Shown here in pieces: positions 43,969-53,091 of a stretch of DNA of 64,000 nt. The notes below the pieces were generated by a model that saw only the letters and a list, made by a program, of their open reading frames with translations, had not been told where the DNA came from and made no database searches. This stretch comes from Bacillota bacterium. Its GTDB lineage: Bacteria > Bacillota > Clostridia > Lachnospirales > Lachnospiraceae. A program made the position numbers and the translations under genes. The stretch is from positions 253,001 through 317,000 of the forward strand of contig JAEWJZ010000014.1 of the NCBI GenBank assembly GCA_023386315.1, read 5' to 3'. Position 1 is the stretch's first letter; each line of letters begins with the position of its first letter.

Positions 43969-44130
43969 TTACTGTGAGATTTTATGGGTTCTTGTAAATT
44001 CAATTCCTATATTCTTATTCCTCTTTTCCACCTTACCAGAACCAATCTTCTTTTCGGCCTGTAAAAAAGAACCCTTTGCCTTCTTCTCTTCCAGGAATTT
44101 TTTCATTTTTTCTATATCGTTCATTGACAT
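43969..44130 (-). CDS. Small basic protein (53 aa) upstream of the RNA helicase
   Basis: Reads MSMNDIEKMKKFLEEKKAKG and ends THKISQ; rich in Lys/Glu and predicted helical. GGAGG stands eight bases before ATG 44130, which makes it a credible gene although short. It is followed 41 bases later by the DEAD-box helicase, so the two may be co-expressed. Charge and neighbour suggest an RNA- or ribosome-associated protein; no family is recognised. Confidence 0.6.
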   Translation of the reverse strand: MSMNDIEKMKKFLEEKKAKGSFLQAEKKIGSGKVEKRNKNIGIEFTRTHKISQ

Positions 44131-44181
44131 CTTATATTCCTCCAATCACTTATTATTCCATATATTGTCTTCCAAAGGTAA

Positions 44182-44208
44182 AGGCTCTATTCTTCAAGAA
44201 TAGAGCCT
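44182..44208 (-). terminator. Terminator of the ABC-2 transporter operon
   Basis: AGGCTCTATTCTT and AAGAATAGAGCCT form a perfect 13-bp dyad; a short T-run follows on the minus strand. It also lies just before the 53-aa gene. Confidence 0.65.
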
Positions 44209-44302
44209 CTAAAAACGTCCGAAAATAGTTACCTATCTATTGTGCCAGTATACAGAAATTCCGGCTGTTTGTCAAGTTTACCTTCTTATCCGCTTAATTT
44301 CG

Positions 44303-45052
44303 CTATTTTATATCCTCCTTTTTAAAATGTTGAAATGTTATCAAAAAACCGACAACTGATACAACAACGATAATACCAGACACCAGAAAGTCTGGATATC
44401 CCGTACTTTGTATTCTCCCTTCCATAATAAGGCAGGTTGCGGTCCATGGGTATAGCGCCCCTATGTCATGATTTAAAATAGCCGCACTTACCATAACAAT
44501 GACCGCTGAGGCAATCATTGGTGCAACCATCCCCTTTGTTTTTTCGGCTATAAAAGCAAAGGGTGTAATCGTTAAATATAGCAGTGTATTACCCATAAGA
44601 AACTTGCAAAGCCATTCAATTATAACTGTAAAAAGGAAGCCATCCATGCCTATGACAGCATGATAAAGTCCTGAGAATATTAAGATCCCCGTCCATGTAA
44701 CAAGCGTAAGCATTACGGACCAAAGATAAAGTACAATAAATTTGCCCGTTATAAAAGCCATTCTTGAAACTGGTATCGGCAATATGGTTTTTATACTATT
44801 CTCTGTATATTCTCTGCTGAAAAGATAAGAAGTAATAGTCACATAAATAATCATATTGATTAAAATCATAATATAAAGCAGGCTGTCGCTATAGATGTCT
44901 GTTAATGTTACGGCAAGCTCCGGATGCTCAAAATGGGTTTGTAATGTTTCTGCCAACATCATACATGGAGTTGCCATTACCCCCATAATGCTGATAATCA
45001 GGATTTTTGAACGCTTTAGTTTCAATAATTCACAGTAAATAAGATTAAGCAA
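44303..45052 (-). CDS. ABC-2 type permease subunit
   Basis: 249 aa with about six membrane segments; [20 protein letters not shown] is the cytoplasmic coupling region of ABC-2/NatB-like permeases, as in lantibiotic immunity LanE/LanG or BcrB proteins. The start is TTG at 45052, where GGAGG lies eight bases upstream. It overlaps the ATPase gene end by 8 bases. Substrate unknown. Confidence 0.8.
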   Translation of the reverse strand: MLNLIYCELLKLKRSKILIISIMGVMATPCMMLAETLQTHFEHPELAVTLTDIYSDSLLYIMILINMIIYVTITSYLFSREYTENSIKTILPIPVSRMAFITGKFIVLYLWSVMLTLVTWTGILIFSGLYHAVIGMDGFLFTVIIEWLCKFLMGNTLLYLTITPFAFIAEKTKGMVAPMIASAVIVMVSAAILNHDIGALYPWTATCLIMEGRIQSTGYPDFLVSGIIVVVSVVGFLITFQHFKKEDIK

Positions 45053-45959
45053 TGCCGTCACCTCCAATCAGGTCTGAAAAGTAATCTTCTAATTTTTCTG
45101 CTTTCACATCTATCTTTTTTACCAACAGGCCATTCTCCACAAGCGTTTTGTTGATTTCACCGCTGTCATGAGTAAAATCATATACTCTAACAGTTTGGTC
45201 GTATACCAAATCTGTAATGTGATGGCAGGTTTTCAAAAGTTTTATTGCTCTTATGGGATCAGATACTTCGATTTCTATATATTGGCGGCACCGTTTGTGT
45301 AATTGTTCCATGGTAATCTCCTCTATCAGTCTGCCCTCATTCATTACCCCTATTATGTCTGCAAGCTGTTCCATTTCACCTAAAATATGGCTTGAAATTA
45401 AAATTGTAATGCCTTTTTCTATGCACAGCTTCTCTAAATAATTACGCACTACGGCAATACCAACCGGATCAAGTCCGTTAACAGGCTCATCCAGAATTAA
45501 CAATTCGGGCTCATGCATAACTGCTGCTGCTATTCCAAGACGCTGCTTCATACCAAGAGAGTAACTGCCAAAGGTCTTTTGGACTTCATGCCCAAGTCCT
45601 ACTGAAAGAAGGGCTGATTGCACGCATTCTTTTTTATATTGACCTCTAAGCCTTGCCATAATTTCTAAATTTTCTTTACCTGTTAAGTTTTCATAAAATC
45701 CTGGTGTCTCAATAATAGACCCAATTCTGCGATAAACTTCTTTAGGATTATACATATACTCTTTATTGAATAATTTAATATATCCATCTGAAGGTGTAAC
45801 CAGATTTAAGAGCATGCTCATAATAGTAGTTTTTCCTGCACCATTTCTTCCCAGCATACCATAGATTTTACCTTTCGGAACATGAATATTAACATTGTCT
45901 ACAACCATTGATGTTCCATAATATTTTGTAAGGTTTTCTGTTTCAATAATATATTCCAT
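45045..45959 (-). CDS. ABC transporter ATPase (BcrA/LanF-like)
   Basis: 304 aa: Walker [10 protein letters not shown], signature [10 protein letters not shown], Walker [15 protein letters not shown]-loop SSHIL. The signature is YSLGM, common in bacitracin/lantibiotic-resistance type ATPases. The 90-residue C-terminal extension is also typical. The start at 45959 (GAAAGG upstream) is chosen over ATG 45989. Forms one exporter or immunity pump with the downstream permease. Confidence 0.88.
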   Translation of the reverse strand: MEYIIETENLTKYYGTSMVVDNVNIHVPKGKIYGMLGRNGAGKTTIMSMLLNLVTPSDGYIKLFNKEYMYNPKEVYRRIGSIIETPGFYENLTGKENLEIMARLRGQYKKECVQSALLSVGLGHEVQKTFGSYSLGMKQRLGIAAAVMHEPELLILDEPVNGLDPVGIAVVRNYLEKLCIEKGITILISSHILGEMEQLADIIGVMNEGRLIEEITMEQLHKRCRQYIEIEVSDPIRAIKLLKTCHHITDLVYDQTVRVYDFTHDSGEINKTLVENGLLVKKIDVKAEKLEDYFSDLIGGDGIA

Positions 45960-46061
45960 ATCTGTTTTTCCTTTCTTTTCTGACATCATGCCTTCTGCAT
46001 AATCATAAATTTATTATCTATCGAAAATTGATTAAAACAAGAAACCTGTTCTCACAATTAG

Positions 46062-46094
46062 AAAAAGCTCCGACACTTTTCGTGTCAGAGCCTA
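46062..46094 (-). terminator. Terminator of the RibD-C gene
   Basis: GGCTCTGACAC and GTGTCGGAGCT stem with a GAAAA loop, followed by TTTTTC on the minus strand. Confidence 0.8.
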
Positions 46095-46107
46095 AATTGG
46101 GCCTGTA

Positions 46108-46767
46108 TTAATGGAAATGATTTACAGCATATCTCAAATGTAAACAGCCTTGCTCAACAATTTTTGATTCCTGCAGTTCCAAATTTAATTTTTCAGATAA
46201 CAGAAGATCATGAAACAAATGCTTTTCTTTATTACCTGTAAGACATGGGGATATCACAAGACTGATTTCATCGATCCATCCGTTTTCTAATAATTTACTG
46301 GTTAATCCACCACCACTGTCTGTCCGCATGCATTTACAACCATATTGTTCATACAAAATCTGAAAGGCATTTTCATAGTCTACAAAATCATTCCCTGCCA
46401 CAATATATGGATAATGTCTTTCCTCTAAATACTTCAAATATTCCTTTGGAGTGGCGGTTGATACTAAAATAACAACTTCTTTCAAATATCCCAGATTTCT
46501 TAAACAGTGAAGATTTCTTAAGATTCCTCTGCTGTCTGGTATGACTCCTATGGGCCTGGGATCATCCGGACTTATAATAGCTTTTGTAAAATCCGCTGCT
46601 GTTTCAACGGGGTATGTCTCAAATGCTGTAAATACAGTATTTGACCCAAACAACACCGCGTCTGATTGAATTTCGCCGGCAACCTGGTAGTAAACTTCCG
46701 GATTGTCAAAACCTTTAATGCTCCCATCAAGGCTGATTTGCGCATGCATGACTAATTTTGGCTTCAT
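46108..46767 (-). CDS. Dihydrofolate reductase-like / RibD C-terminal domain protein
   Basis: 219 aa with RibD_C features: the N-terminal MHAQISLDGSIKG, the NADPH-binding region DSGGGLTSKLLENGWIDEISLVISP. Such stand-alone proteins are NADPH-dependent reductases of unknown substrate. The start is ATG at 46767 with AAAGGAG twelve bases upstream. It is beside a WYL regulator on the same strand but 61 bases apart, with no obvious shared pathway. Confidence 0.82.
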   Translation of the reverse strand: MKPKLVMHAQISLDGSIKGFDNPEVYYQVAGEIQSDAVLFGSNTVFTAFETYPVETAADFTKAIISPDDPRPIGVIPDSRGILRNLHCLRNLGYLKEVVILVSTATPKEYLKYLEERHYPYIVAGNDFVDYENAFQILYEQYGCKCMRTDSGGGLTSKLLENGWIDEISLVISPCLTGNKEKHLFHDLLLSEKLNLELQESKIVEQGCLHLRYAVNHFH

Positions 46768-46863
46768 ATTTGTGAATTCTCCTTTTTTATAAAAGGATAT
46801 CACACTGCAGTGACAGCTGTTTGTCAGCAGGAAAAATAAAAGTTATAAAACATACAGATTTTC

Positions 46864-47817
46864 TTAAATCAGGCTGCGACAATGATTCATAATTTGTTCC
46901 CAATGTTTACGAATTATGCACTTTAATTCACCCGGTTCTACGATTTCTATGTCTGTTTCATATTCAATCAGCTGCTTTCCCAATATCTCAAGAGAATCTG
47001 TCTGAAATTTTATTTCAATCTTACTTCCAAGGTCAGTTTCCTCAAGAAAGCCTGGAAAATACCTGTTTTTAATAGAATTGTATGTCTTCCCTTTTTCAAT
47101 TCTAAGAATAACTTTATGCAGTTTTTTATATGAAAGCATCTGTTTTAGTATTTGATCTACGGAATCAGTATGGCTTTGGTAAAATTCTTCTTCTATATGG
47201 ATACTTATGATTCGGTCTACCCGAAAATTTCTATATTCATTTCTAAGTCTGCAAAAGGCTATTAAATACCAGTATCGTTCATAAAACCCCATTGATACAG
47301 GCTCTATCATTCTGAATTCCGGCTCTTTCCTGTCTGATGCATGATATTGAATGGATAATATCCTTTTATTACAGATTGCAGCCTGAATGGTTGCAATAAT
47401 GTTATCTGCCAAGGTGTTTTTTGGCCCGTTTGTACTATACACATTGGTACTGCTCTCCAATTCCTGCGCATAGTCTTTATCGCTATATTTCAAAATAGAT
47501 TTTATTTTATACATAGCAGAAGCAAAATTCTTTTTGAATGATTCATCCCCATAGCTGTCTAAAAATTTACCCGCTGTAATTAAAGCTCCCACTTCCGTTA
47601 ATGTAAACATTACCGGAGGAAGAAGAAAGCCCTCTGCCAGAAAATACCCTTTCCCAGCTTCTGAGCCAATCGGTATTCCAGCTGCTTCAAGAGTTCTGAT
47701 ATCTCTATATACGGTTCTAAGGCTTATATTAAAGCGCTGTGCAATTTCTTTTGCTGTAACAACCCTTTTTGTCTGCAATTGTATAAGAATAGCGGTCACT
47801 CGGTCAATTCGATTCAT
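46864..47817 (-). CDS. YafY-type HTH/WYL-domain transcriptional regulator
   Basis: 317 aa: an N-terminal HTH_11 (VTAKEIAQRFNISLRTVYRDI) and a WYL domain (YERYWYLIAFCRLRNEYRNFRVDRI) followed by a WCX-type C-terminus. WYL proteins sense nucleic acid or small ligands, commonly in stress or DNA-damage response. ATG at 47817 follows GGGAGA. It likely controls the RibD-C gene next to it, by inference. Confidence 0.88.
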   Translation of the reverse strand: MNRIDRVTAILIQLQTKRVVTAKEIAQRFNISLRTVYRDIRTLEAAGIPIGSEAGKGYFLAEGFLLPPVMFTLTEVGALITAGKFLDSYGDESFKKNFASAMYKIKSILKYSDKDYAQELESSTNVYSTNGPKNTLADNIIATIQAAICNKRILSIQYHASDRKEPEFRMIEPVSMGFYERYWYLIAFCRLRNEYRNFRVDRIISIHIEEEFYQSHTDSVDQILKQMLSYKKLHKVILRIEKGKTYNSIKNRYFPGFLEETDLGSKIEIKFQTDSLEILGKQLIEYETDIEIVEPGELKCIIRKHWEQIMNHCRSLI

Positions 47818-47970
47818 AACCTGTTCTCCCTTTACGAAATTGTTTTAGATTTTTAAATTATAACGCATTCCAAAGATAAAAGGAATTAAAAACAACTATC
47901 GATTGAATTATACCATATAACATATTATTTTCTAATTTTACATATAAATAAAATAAGAACAATTAGTGCT

Positions 47971-48090
47971 CTAAATTTCAGCCTGCTGAGACAAGTAGTA
48001 TTAATAGGAATTATAGATACGGGAATTGATTACACAAATCCGATTTTAAAAAATGCGGATGGCTCATTAAGAATTAATCGAATTTATTAA
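47971..48090 (+). pseudogene. Remnant of a subtilisin-like (S8) protease
   Basis: The plus frame ending at stop 48088-48090 reads QVVLIGIIDTGIDYTNPILK then NADGSLRI. This is the catalytic Asp region of clostridial Csp/subtilase proteins (GxIDTGIDYTxP). No His or Ser region and no start follow, so only a piece of about 40 codons survives. Confidence 0.7.
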
Positions 48091-48109
48091 TATAGGAGAT
48101 GTTATAGAA

Positions 48110-48982
48110 ATGAACCATATAGTAAATGAGAATTATAAAATTTATTTAATAACCATGGATAGAAGTGATCAATTTTGGAAGATTATGGATAATGGTGCCA
48201 GGGAAATGGCTTCTATGTTAGGTGTTACATATGAATGGGACGCCCCTTTAACGAGAGATGTAAATGAACAAATTCAAATATTTAATAATGTCGCAGATGC
48301 GGGAGCAAATGCAATACTGTTAGCGGCAAGTGATCCTATAAAGATTTCAAGCGCAGTTGAAGAAGCGAAAGCAATGGGTATAAAAATCATTTATGTTGAT
48401 GCACCAGCGTTTGAAGAAGCGGTAATAACCTTAGCTACAGATAATTATACAGCTGGAAGAATAGCTGGAGAAAATATGTTTTACGAATTAGAGGAGATTG
48501 GCGCCACATATGGTTCAATAGGAATCATTGGGGTAACTCCTGAAAACAGAACGACTGTAAATCGGGAAATGGGATTTCGCGATTATTTTGAATCGTTTGG
48601 CAGATATAAAATATTAGAAACAATATATACGAATGGTAACCCAGAGTTAGCAAAACAAGCAACGGAAAAATATATAAGAGAGAATCCTGATCTTGTTGGT
48701 ATTTTTTCAACAAATGAAGGATCTACGTTAGGGATGGGGTACGCTTTGAGAGAAAATGAAATAAATATTATTGGTATTGGATTTGATATCACAGAGATAA
48801 TTCAGGAAATGATAAGAGATAATACTATAAAAGCTGTATTGGTACAAAATCCATTTACAATGGGCTATTTGGGTGTGGCTGAGGCAGTTGCTGCATTAAG
48901 GGGATTTGATACAGGTCCAAAATTTATTAATACGGGTGTAACTGTAGTTAATATGTATACACCAAGTAGAATATTATCATGA
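48110..48982 (+). CDS. RbsB-like sugar-binding protein without signal peptide
   Basis: 290 aa of the Peripl_BP_4 family: NEQIQIFNNVADAGANAILLAA, KIIYVDAPAFEEAVITLATDNY, GVTPENRTTVNREMGFRDYF. Unlike ABC-type binding proteins it has no signal peptide or lipobox, since it starts directly with MNHIVNENYKIYLITMDRSD. It could be cytosolic, or be a gene that lost its 5' end or HTH domain. AGGAG lies eleven bases before ATG 48110. No permease or kinase gene adjoins it. A subtilase fragment ends just upstream. Confidence 0.72.
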   Translation: MNHIVNENYKIYLITMDRSDQFWKIMDNGAREMASMLGVTYEWDAPLTRDVNEQIQIFNNVADAGANAILLAASDPIKISSAVEEAKAMGIKIIYVDAPAFEEAVITLATDNYTAGRIAGENMFYELEEIGATYGSIGIIGVTPENRTTVNREMGFRDYFESFGRYKILETIYTNGNPELAKQATEKYIRENPDLVGIFSTNEGSTLGMGYALRENEINIIGIGFDITEIIQEMIRDNTIKAVLVQNPFTMGYLGVAEAVAALRGFDTGPKFINTGVTVVNMYTPSRILS

Positions 48983-49026
48983 TTAACTATAAGAATTTTA
49001 TCCAGAACGATTGAATGAATACGAAA

Positions 49027-49068
49027 ACCGGTCAGACAGTTTATCACAACTGTCTGACCGGTCCATTT
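49027..49068 (+). terminator. Terminator after the sugar-binding protein gene
   Basis: ACCGGTCAGACAGTT and AACTGTCTGACCGGT form a perfect 15-bp stem with a TATCAC loop, followed by a T-rich stretch. Confidence 0.9.
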
Positions 49069-49298
49069 ATTTCTTTATTCCGTCGGTACTTATAATAGTC
49101 CGATAGAGCAATTCTTAATGCCTTTGAAGATGTACTTCCATTATTTATTCTTCCATTACCCATTTTCCAGAGACTTAAAAAAACATCCAATGGCCGCTGT
49201 CATTAAGGGATTTCGTAAAGTTCAGAAAAAGAACCGCTGCCTCTTGGGAATGAGAATTAAGTGGTATGTAAGCTTTAGCAAAGTGATAACGATTAAAT
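49069..49298. other. Non-coding stretch, no gene supported
   Basis: 230 bp between the terminator and the repeats upstream of the DUF2089 gene. Open frames on either strand (for example EAAVLFLNFTKSLNDSGHW on minus) have no ribosome site and no recognised family, and could be leftovers. Confidence 0.5.
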
Positions 49299-49384
49299 AT
49301 ATCAATTTATATATTAAATATATTTATTTTAATATTAATAATATCAATTTATATATTGACATCATTTAATATTGGTAGTATATT
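49299..49384 (+). promoter_or_regulatory. Promoter of the DUF2089-YvlD operon with two direct repeats
   Basis: ATATCAATTTATATATT occurs exactly twice, at 49299-49315 and 49341-49357. The copies start 42 bases apart, four helical turns. The second copy runs into a consensus -35 TTGACA (49356-49361), 17 bases, -10 TATATT (49379-49384). Two factor molecules could bind on one DNA face. Confidence 0.75.
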
Positions 49385-49416
49385 GTAACAGAAAGAACAG
49401 AAAGAGGGTATCGTAT

Positions 49417-49806
49417 ATGAAATATAAAGCTCCAGGTAAATGTCCTGTCTGCGGAGAGAAACTTTCCATAACAAAATTAGGCTGTCCCAAATGCTCCACT
49501 ACCATCGAAGGTGACTTCCAGCCCTGTGAATTTTGCCGTCTTCCTGAAGAGGATCTTGAGTTTATAAAAGTATTCATCAAATGCAGAGGCAATATCAAGG
49601 ATGTTGAAAAAGAACTGGGTATCTCCTATCCAACTGTCCGCGGTAAGCTCGACTCGGTGATCAGAGGTCTTGGCTATGAGGTTTCTGCCAAAGAGACCTT
49701 AAAAGAGAACAGTGACAAAGTGAATACCAGGAACGTAATCCTTGATCAACTATCCAAAGGAGAAATCACACCGAAAGAAGCGACGGAAAAGCTAAAGAAT
49801 TTATAA
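49417..49806 (+). CDS. DUF2089-family zinc-ribbon/HTH protein
   Basis: 129 aa. N-terminal cysteine pairs CPVC, CPKC and CEFC suggest a zinc ribbon. The middle IKCRGNIKDVEKELGISYPTVRG is a HTH, and the C-terminal KGEITPKEATEKLKNL resembles the SHOCT-like helix of the next protein. It is a probable DNA-binding regulator and the first gene of an operon with YvlB- and YvlD-like proteins. The start is ATG at 49417 behind AGAGGG; the frame from 49372 overlaps the promoter. Confidence 0.82.
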   Translation: MKYKAPGKCPVCGEKLSITKLGCPKCSTTIEGDFQPCEFCRLPEEDLEFIKVFIKCRGNIKDVEKELGISYPTVRGKLDSVIRGLGYEVSAKETLKENSDKVNTRNVILDQLSKGEITPKEATEKLKNL

Positions 49807-49866
49807 GCCGCCGTGGTATCAATCTAAATCAGAAAAAGCATCATATTATATAAGGGAGGTTTTATC

Positions 49867-50310
49867 ATGAGTGAACAACAAAAAATATTAGAAATGATTG
49901 AAAAAGGACTGATCACAGCGGCCGAAGGGATGGAGTTATTAGATGCATTAAATATTACAAATGAATCTGCTCCTGAGCAGACAACAGCAGTTACAGGTGC
50001 TGCTAACCACAAATATAAATTTTTAAAAGTCAGAGTTACATCAGATAATAAAGCTGTGAACGTTAGTGTCAATGTACCCTTAAGGCTGTTAACAACCATA
50101 GGAGAAACTGCTGATAAGATGACAGCTATTATACCGGAGGATGCCCGCAGAAATATGGAATCAAAAGGTGTCAATATCTCGAATATTGATTTTGCAAAGA
50201 TAATTGAGGAAATCATCAACGGCACCCTGGATGACCCCAGCATCGTGGATGTGGAAGCATGGGATGAGGCCAGTAAGTCGATGATTATGGTGAAGGTTTA
50301 TGTTGACTAA
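49867..50310 (+). CDS. YvlB/SHOCT-like domain protein
   Basis: 147 aa. Residues about 3-28 (QQKILEMIEKGLITAAEGMELLDAL) match the SHOCT-like helix pair found in YvlB/LiaG-type envelope-stress proteins. The rest (KFLKVRVTSDNKAVNVSVNVPL) is beta-rich, of the DUF4097-adjacent kind. GGGAGG lies seven bases before ATG 49867. Its 3' end overlaps the next gene by 11 bases. Likely a regulator or sensor of membrane stress. Confidence 0.72.
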   Translation: MSEQQKILEMIEKGLITAAEGMELLDALNITNESAPEQTTAVTGAANHKYKFLKVRVTSDNKAVNVSVNVPLRLLTTIGETADKMTAIIPEDARRNMESKGVNISNIDFAKIIEEIINGTLDDPSIVDVEAWDEASKSMIMVKVYVD

Positions 50311-50611
50311 GGTATTACGCATCTTATGGGTTAAAGTGAATATTAGCGGCGGTAAGCATTTCTATCTTAATTTACCCATATCTTTGTATGCTTTCGGAGA
50401 GCTGCTGGACTGTGTAATGGACCTGTTTAATGTGGTATGCTTCTTTGTGCCTAAGCAGCAGTTATCAAACTCTTCTTCCTTCCCGGTTCATACATTGAGA
50501 TCACTGATGAAAGGGTTGATCAATCTGATGGATTCGCTGGTTTGCAGCGAGTCTTATGAACTTGTAAATGTTGACGTTGAAAATGTTAAGGTATCCGTTA
50601 AAGTCAGATAA
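50300..50611 (+). CDS. Hypothetical protein of the YvlB-like operon
   Basis: 103 aa. It begins MLTKVLRILWVKVNISGGKHF, with VKVNISGGKHFYLNLPISLY echoing the beta-rich VRVTSD..VNVSVNVPL of its upstream neighbour, so it may be a divergent tandem duplicate of that domain. A weakly hydrophobic central stretch (FGELLDCVMDLFNVVCFFV) could touch the membrane. The start overlaps the previous gene; GAAGGT is close to it. Function not recognised. Confidence 0.6.
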   Translation: MLTKVLRILWVKVNISGGKHFYLNLPISLYAFGELLDCVMDLFNVVCFFVPKQQLSNSSSFPVHTLRSLMKGLINLMDSLVCSESYELVNVDVENVKVSVKVR

Positions 50612-50632
50612 CGCTTATCCTATGGAGGTACT

Positions 50633-50971
50633 ATGTCTAAACTTTTATCAAAATATTTATCCATTGTTGCAACAATCTATCTGTTATCCTTGGCTATTGA
50701 TTCGATTACGATTCACAGCATCCCTGCCCTGCTTGTTTTAGGCCTGGTATTATTAGTGGTTAACATGTTTATAAAACCTTTCATTCTGCTGCTTACCCTG
50801 CCTTTCAGTATGGTAACCTTCGGGTTGTTTACCTTTGTTGTAAATGCCTGGACCATTATGATAGCAGACAGTCTTGTATCCAGTGTGAATATGGGTGGTT
50901 TCCTGAATTCTTTACTTGCTGCGTTTATTATAGCAATATTACAGCATATACTTACCGATAAAAATAAGTAA
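50633..50971 (+). CDS. YvlD-like phage-holin-family membrane protein
   Basis: 112 aa with four membrane segments; the conserved LGLVLLVVNMFIKPFILLLTLPF and FGLFTFVVNAWTIMIAD match PF04020 (phage holin 4 / YvlD). In B. subtilis YvlD belongs to a LiaR/SigW-linked envelope-stress operon. GGAGG lies four bases before ATG 50633. It is the last gene of the operon. Confidence 0.88.
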   Translation: MSKLLSKYLSIVATIYLLSLAIDSITIHSIPALLVLGLVLLVVNMFIKPFILLLTLPFSMVTFGLFTFVVNAWTIMIADSLVSSVNMGGFLNSLLAAFIIAILQHILTDKNK

Positions 50972-50984
50972 GGTAATTCTGTTA

Positions 50985-52067
50985 TTACATGCGGGGTACC
51001 AGCCTGAGGATTTTATCATCCTGAGGATTTGGACCCCCCCTGCCATCCATGTTGCTGGTAGTAAGATATATGGAACCGTCCCTTGCCTGATAAGCCTCCC
51101 GTAACCGTCCGTAATCGTCCCGCAATAACCGTTCCATATTAACCACTTGTGTCCCTGATTCGTCGAACGTGATTGCCAGGAGCACACTTCCCCGGAGTGT
51201 GGATACCAAAAGCTGGCCGTTCCGGGGACCACCGGTTACGAAAACCATTCCCGCAGGGGCCCAGGTATCATTCCCGCTTTGTATAACAGGATTAACAAAA
51301 TCATATCCCTGCATTTCCACGTCACCTGTAACCAAAGGCCAGCCATAGTTGCCGCCCGGCAGTATGATATTAATTTCATCATGAGCTGTTTCACCATGAT
51401 CCGAAGCATATAGTACATCTTCTTCATTCCAGGCCAGGCCCTGCGGATTTCTGAGTCCCAGAGCATAAACCGGTGAACCCTGAAAGGGGTTATCAGGAGG
51501 AATACTTCCATCTGTTCCAATACGCAGGATTTTACCTGCCAGACTGCTTACATCCTGTGCAAGATCCCGGTCACCGGCATCTCCCACAGTTATATACAGG
51601 TAACCGTCGGGGCCAATTTTTATTCTTCCGCCGTTATGGAACCGGCCTGCCGGAATTCTGTCCAAAAGAATCTCATCCACAAATGCTGTATCTCCCTCAA
51701 TGCGCATGCGTACCACACGGCTGTAAACCCCTCCGTTTTCATTATAGGTATACATAAGATAGATGTATCCGTTTGAAAGAAAATCCCTGTCTAAAGCAAG
51801 ACCCATAAGCCCGCCCTCTCCGGTACTGGCAAAAGGTGGGCCGAATGCATAGACCGGCATCGGATTTAATATCCCGTTTTCTATGACACGCAGATTTCCG
51901 CTGCGCTCCGTAAAGAACATCCTGCCGTCTTCACTGATATCCACTGCCCAGGGTATCTGAAGGTTTTCTGCAATAATCTGAATCTGGAATGAAGAATTTT
52001 GAGAGTTAAGTATACCATTCCGGATATAATCCTTGTGGCTTAATGTGATAAAACACCGGTTAATCAT
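50985..52067 (-). CDS. Glucose/sorbosone dehydrogenase-like (PQQ-type beta-propeller) protein
   Basis: 360 aa: the six-bladed GSDH domain with LQIPWAVDISEDGRMFFTER, GEGGLMGLALDRDF, RFHNGGRIKIGPDGYLYI and GLRNPQGLAW. The active-site His of RFHNGG is present. Relatives oxidise aldoses with PQQ. No signal peptide is visible even though homologues are mostly exported. The start at 52067 (GGAAG five bases upstream) is preferred over ATG 52097. Convergent with the YvlD-like gene. Confidence 0.85.
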   Translation of the reverse strand: MINRCFITLSHKDYIRNGILNSQNSSFQIQIIAENLQIPWAVDISEDGRMFFTERSGNLRVIENGILNPMPVYAFGPPFASTGEGGLMGLALDRDFLSNGYIYLMYTYNENGGVYSRVVRMRIEGDTAFVDEILLDRIPAGRFHNGGRIKIGPDGYLYITVGDAGDRDLAQDVSSLAGKILRIGTDGSIPPDNPFQGSPVYALGLRNPQGLAWNEEDVLYASDHGETAHDEINIILPGGNYGWPLVTGDVEMQGYDFVNPVIQSGNDTWAPAGMVFVTGGPRNGQLLVSTLRGSVLLAITFDESGTQVVNMERLLRDDYGRLREAYQARDGSIYLTTSNMDGRGGPNPQDDKILRLVPRM

Positions 52068-52152
52068 GGCCTCTTCCTTAATACTTATTACCGGCATTGC
52101 TGCCGCATTTTCCTCACATTATATGTAAAGGAACAGAAACATGTGCGAAGTT

Positions 52153-53091
52153 TCAGTTCTTCTCCCCTAAACATTCAGCATGCGTTTCATTATCACCATC
52201 ACCTACAAGCGGACTATTGATAATCCGGTATTTTTTCTTTGTATTCCATAAATAAACTAATTGCTTAAAGTTACCATCAACATCAAGCATCAGTTTTGCT
52301 AATTCATCAATTTCCTGAAAATCCTGCCTGTCTAACTGTTCAAATTTGTTATCGAAAAACCATGGCTGGAATGAAAATGTCAGTTCATTATTCATGATTG
52401 CATGAAAATCATAGAACAAATATCTTAATACAGCCTTCAACGAATTCGTCCTGTCTGCATCTGCAAAAATAAACCGCTTACCGTCAATAGAGCCATCCCG
52501 GATCTGTAACCACACTTGTGCAGGCCAGTCAAACTTATTTTCAGGTATATCATACTGGTCAAATCCAAGCTTGTTTTTATCAAAGAAAGCATCTGCATCA
52601 AATGTAATCCAACGTTTACACTTATAGTCCCAATACTGATTAATCCAGTGATCCCAGCTTTCATCTTTTATGAAATATGGTGCAAAACCCGCACGAGACC
52701 TGCATGGGATTCCTTTTGCTTTAAGAATTGCACTCATAAGAACTGAGACATATCTGCAGCATACAACAATTTTATCCTCAACCCTTCTGTGCCAGGTAAA
52801 TCCCTTCTCATCAAGCCGCAGCAGTTCAGCCGTCATCGCATTAGAAGTCAGCAATATATCATCTTCGCACCGCATCCTGTACCAAGGAAAACGAGTCATA
52901 TCTCCATATATCAAATCGTGGTTTGCATTTTTATTACCATCTCTTAACGTAACCCGGTGAATCACCTGGCTGCATATCAGTCTGCCCAATTGTGTTATAT
53001 CATCCGGCAAGCTTCTATAATAATCTTTATAATTCCCGGCATAAGTATATGTACCTGTTTCCAGGTAATGTTTTAATATCTCTGCATTCAT
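52153..53091 (-). CDS. Transglutaminase-like cysteine peptidase-fold protein
   Basis: 312 aa with the transglutaminase core triad: Cys in KIVVCCRYVSVLMSAI, His in WDHWINQYW and Asp in RWITFDADAF. The middle region RCEDDILLTSNAMTAELL is typical of clostridial members. It has no signal peptide. Activity may be proteolytic or amide-forming; the substrate is unknown. ATG at 53091 has GGAGG eight bases upstream. Confidence 0.8.
   Translation of the reverse strand: MNAEILKHYLETGTYTYAGNYKDYYRSLPDDITQLGRLICSQVIHRVTLRDGNKNANHDLIYGDMTRFPWYRMRCEDDILLTSNAMTAELLRLDEKGFTWHRRVEDKIVVCCRYVSVLMSAILKAKGIPCRSRAGFAPYFIKDESWDHWINQYWDYKCKRWITFDADAFFDKNKLGFDQYDIPENKFDWPAQVWLQIRDGSIDGKRFIFADADRTNSLKAVLRYLFYDFHAIMNNELTFSFQPWFFDNKFEQLDRQDFQEIDELAKLMLDVDGNFKQLVYLWNTKKKYRIINSPLVGDGDNETHAECLGEKN

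Noticed and set aside
49280..49360. AT-rich repeats considered as a CRISPR-like array or replication origin
   Set aside because: Only two repeat copies, placed exactly at a promoter, with no cas or replication genes.
50633..50971. YvlD-like protein as the holin for the muramidase at 33.8 kb
   Set aside because: The phage-holin label of this family is historical; members are envelope-stress membrane proteins and it lies 16 kb away in its own operon.
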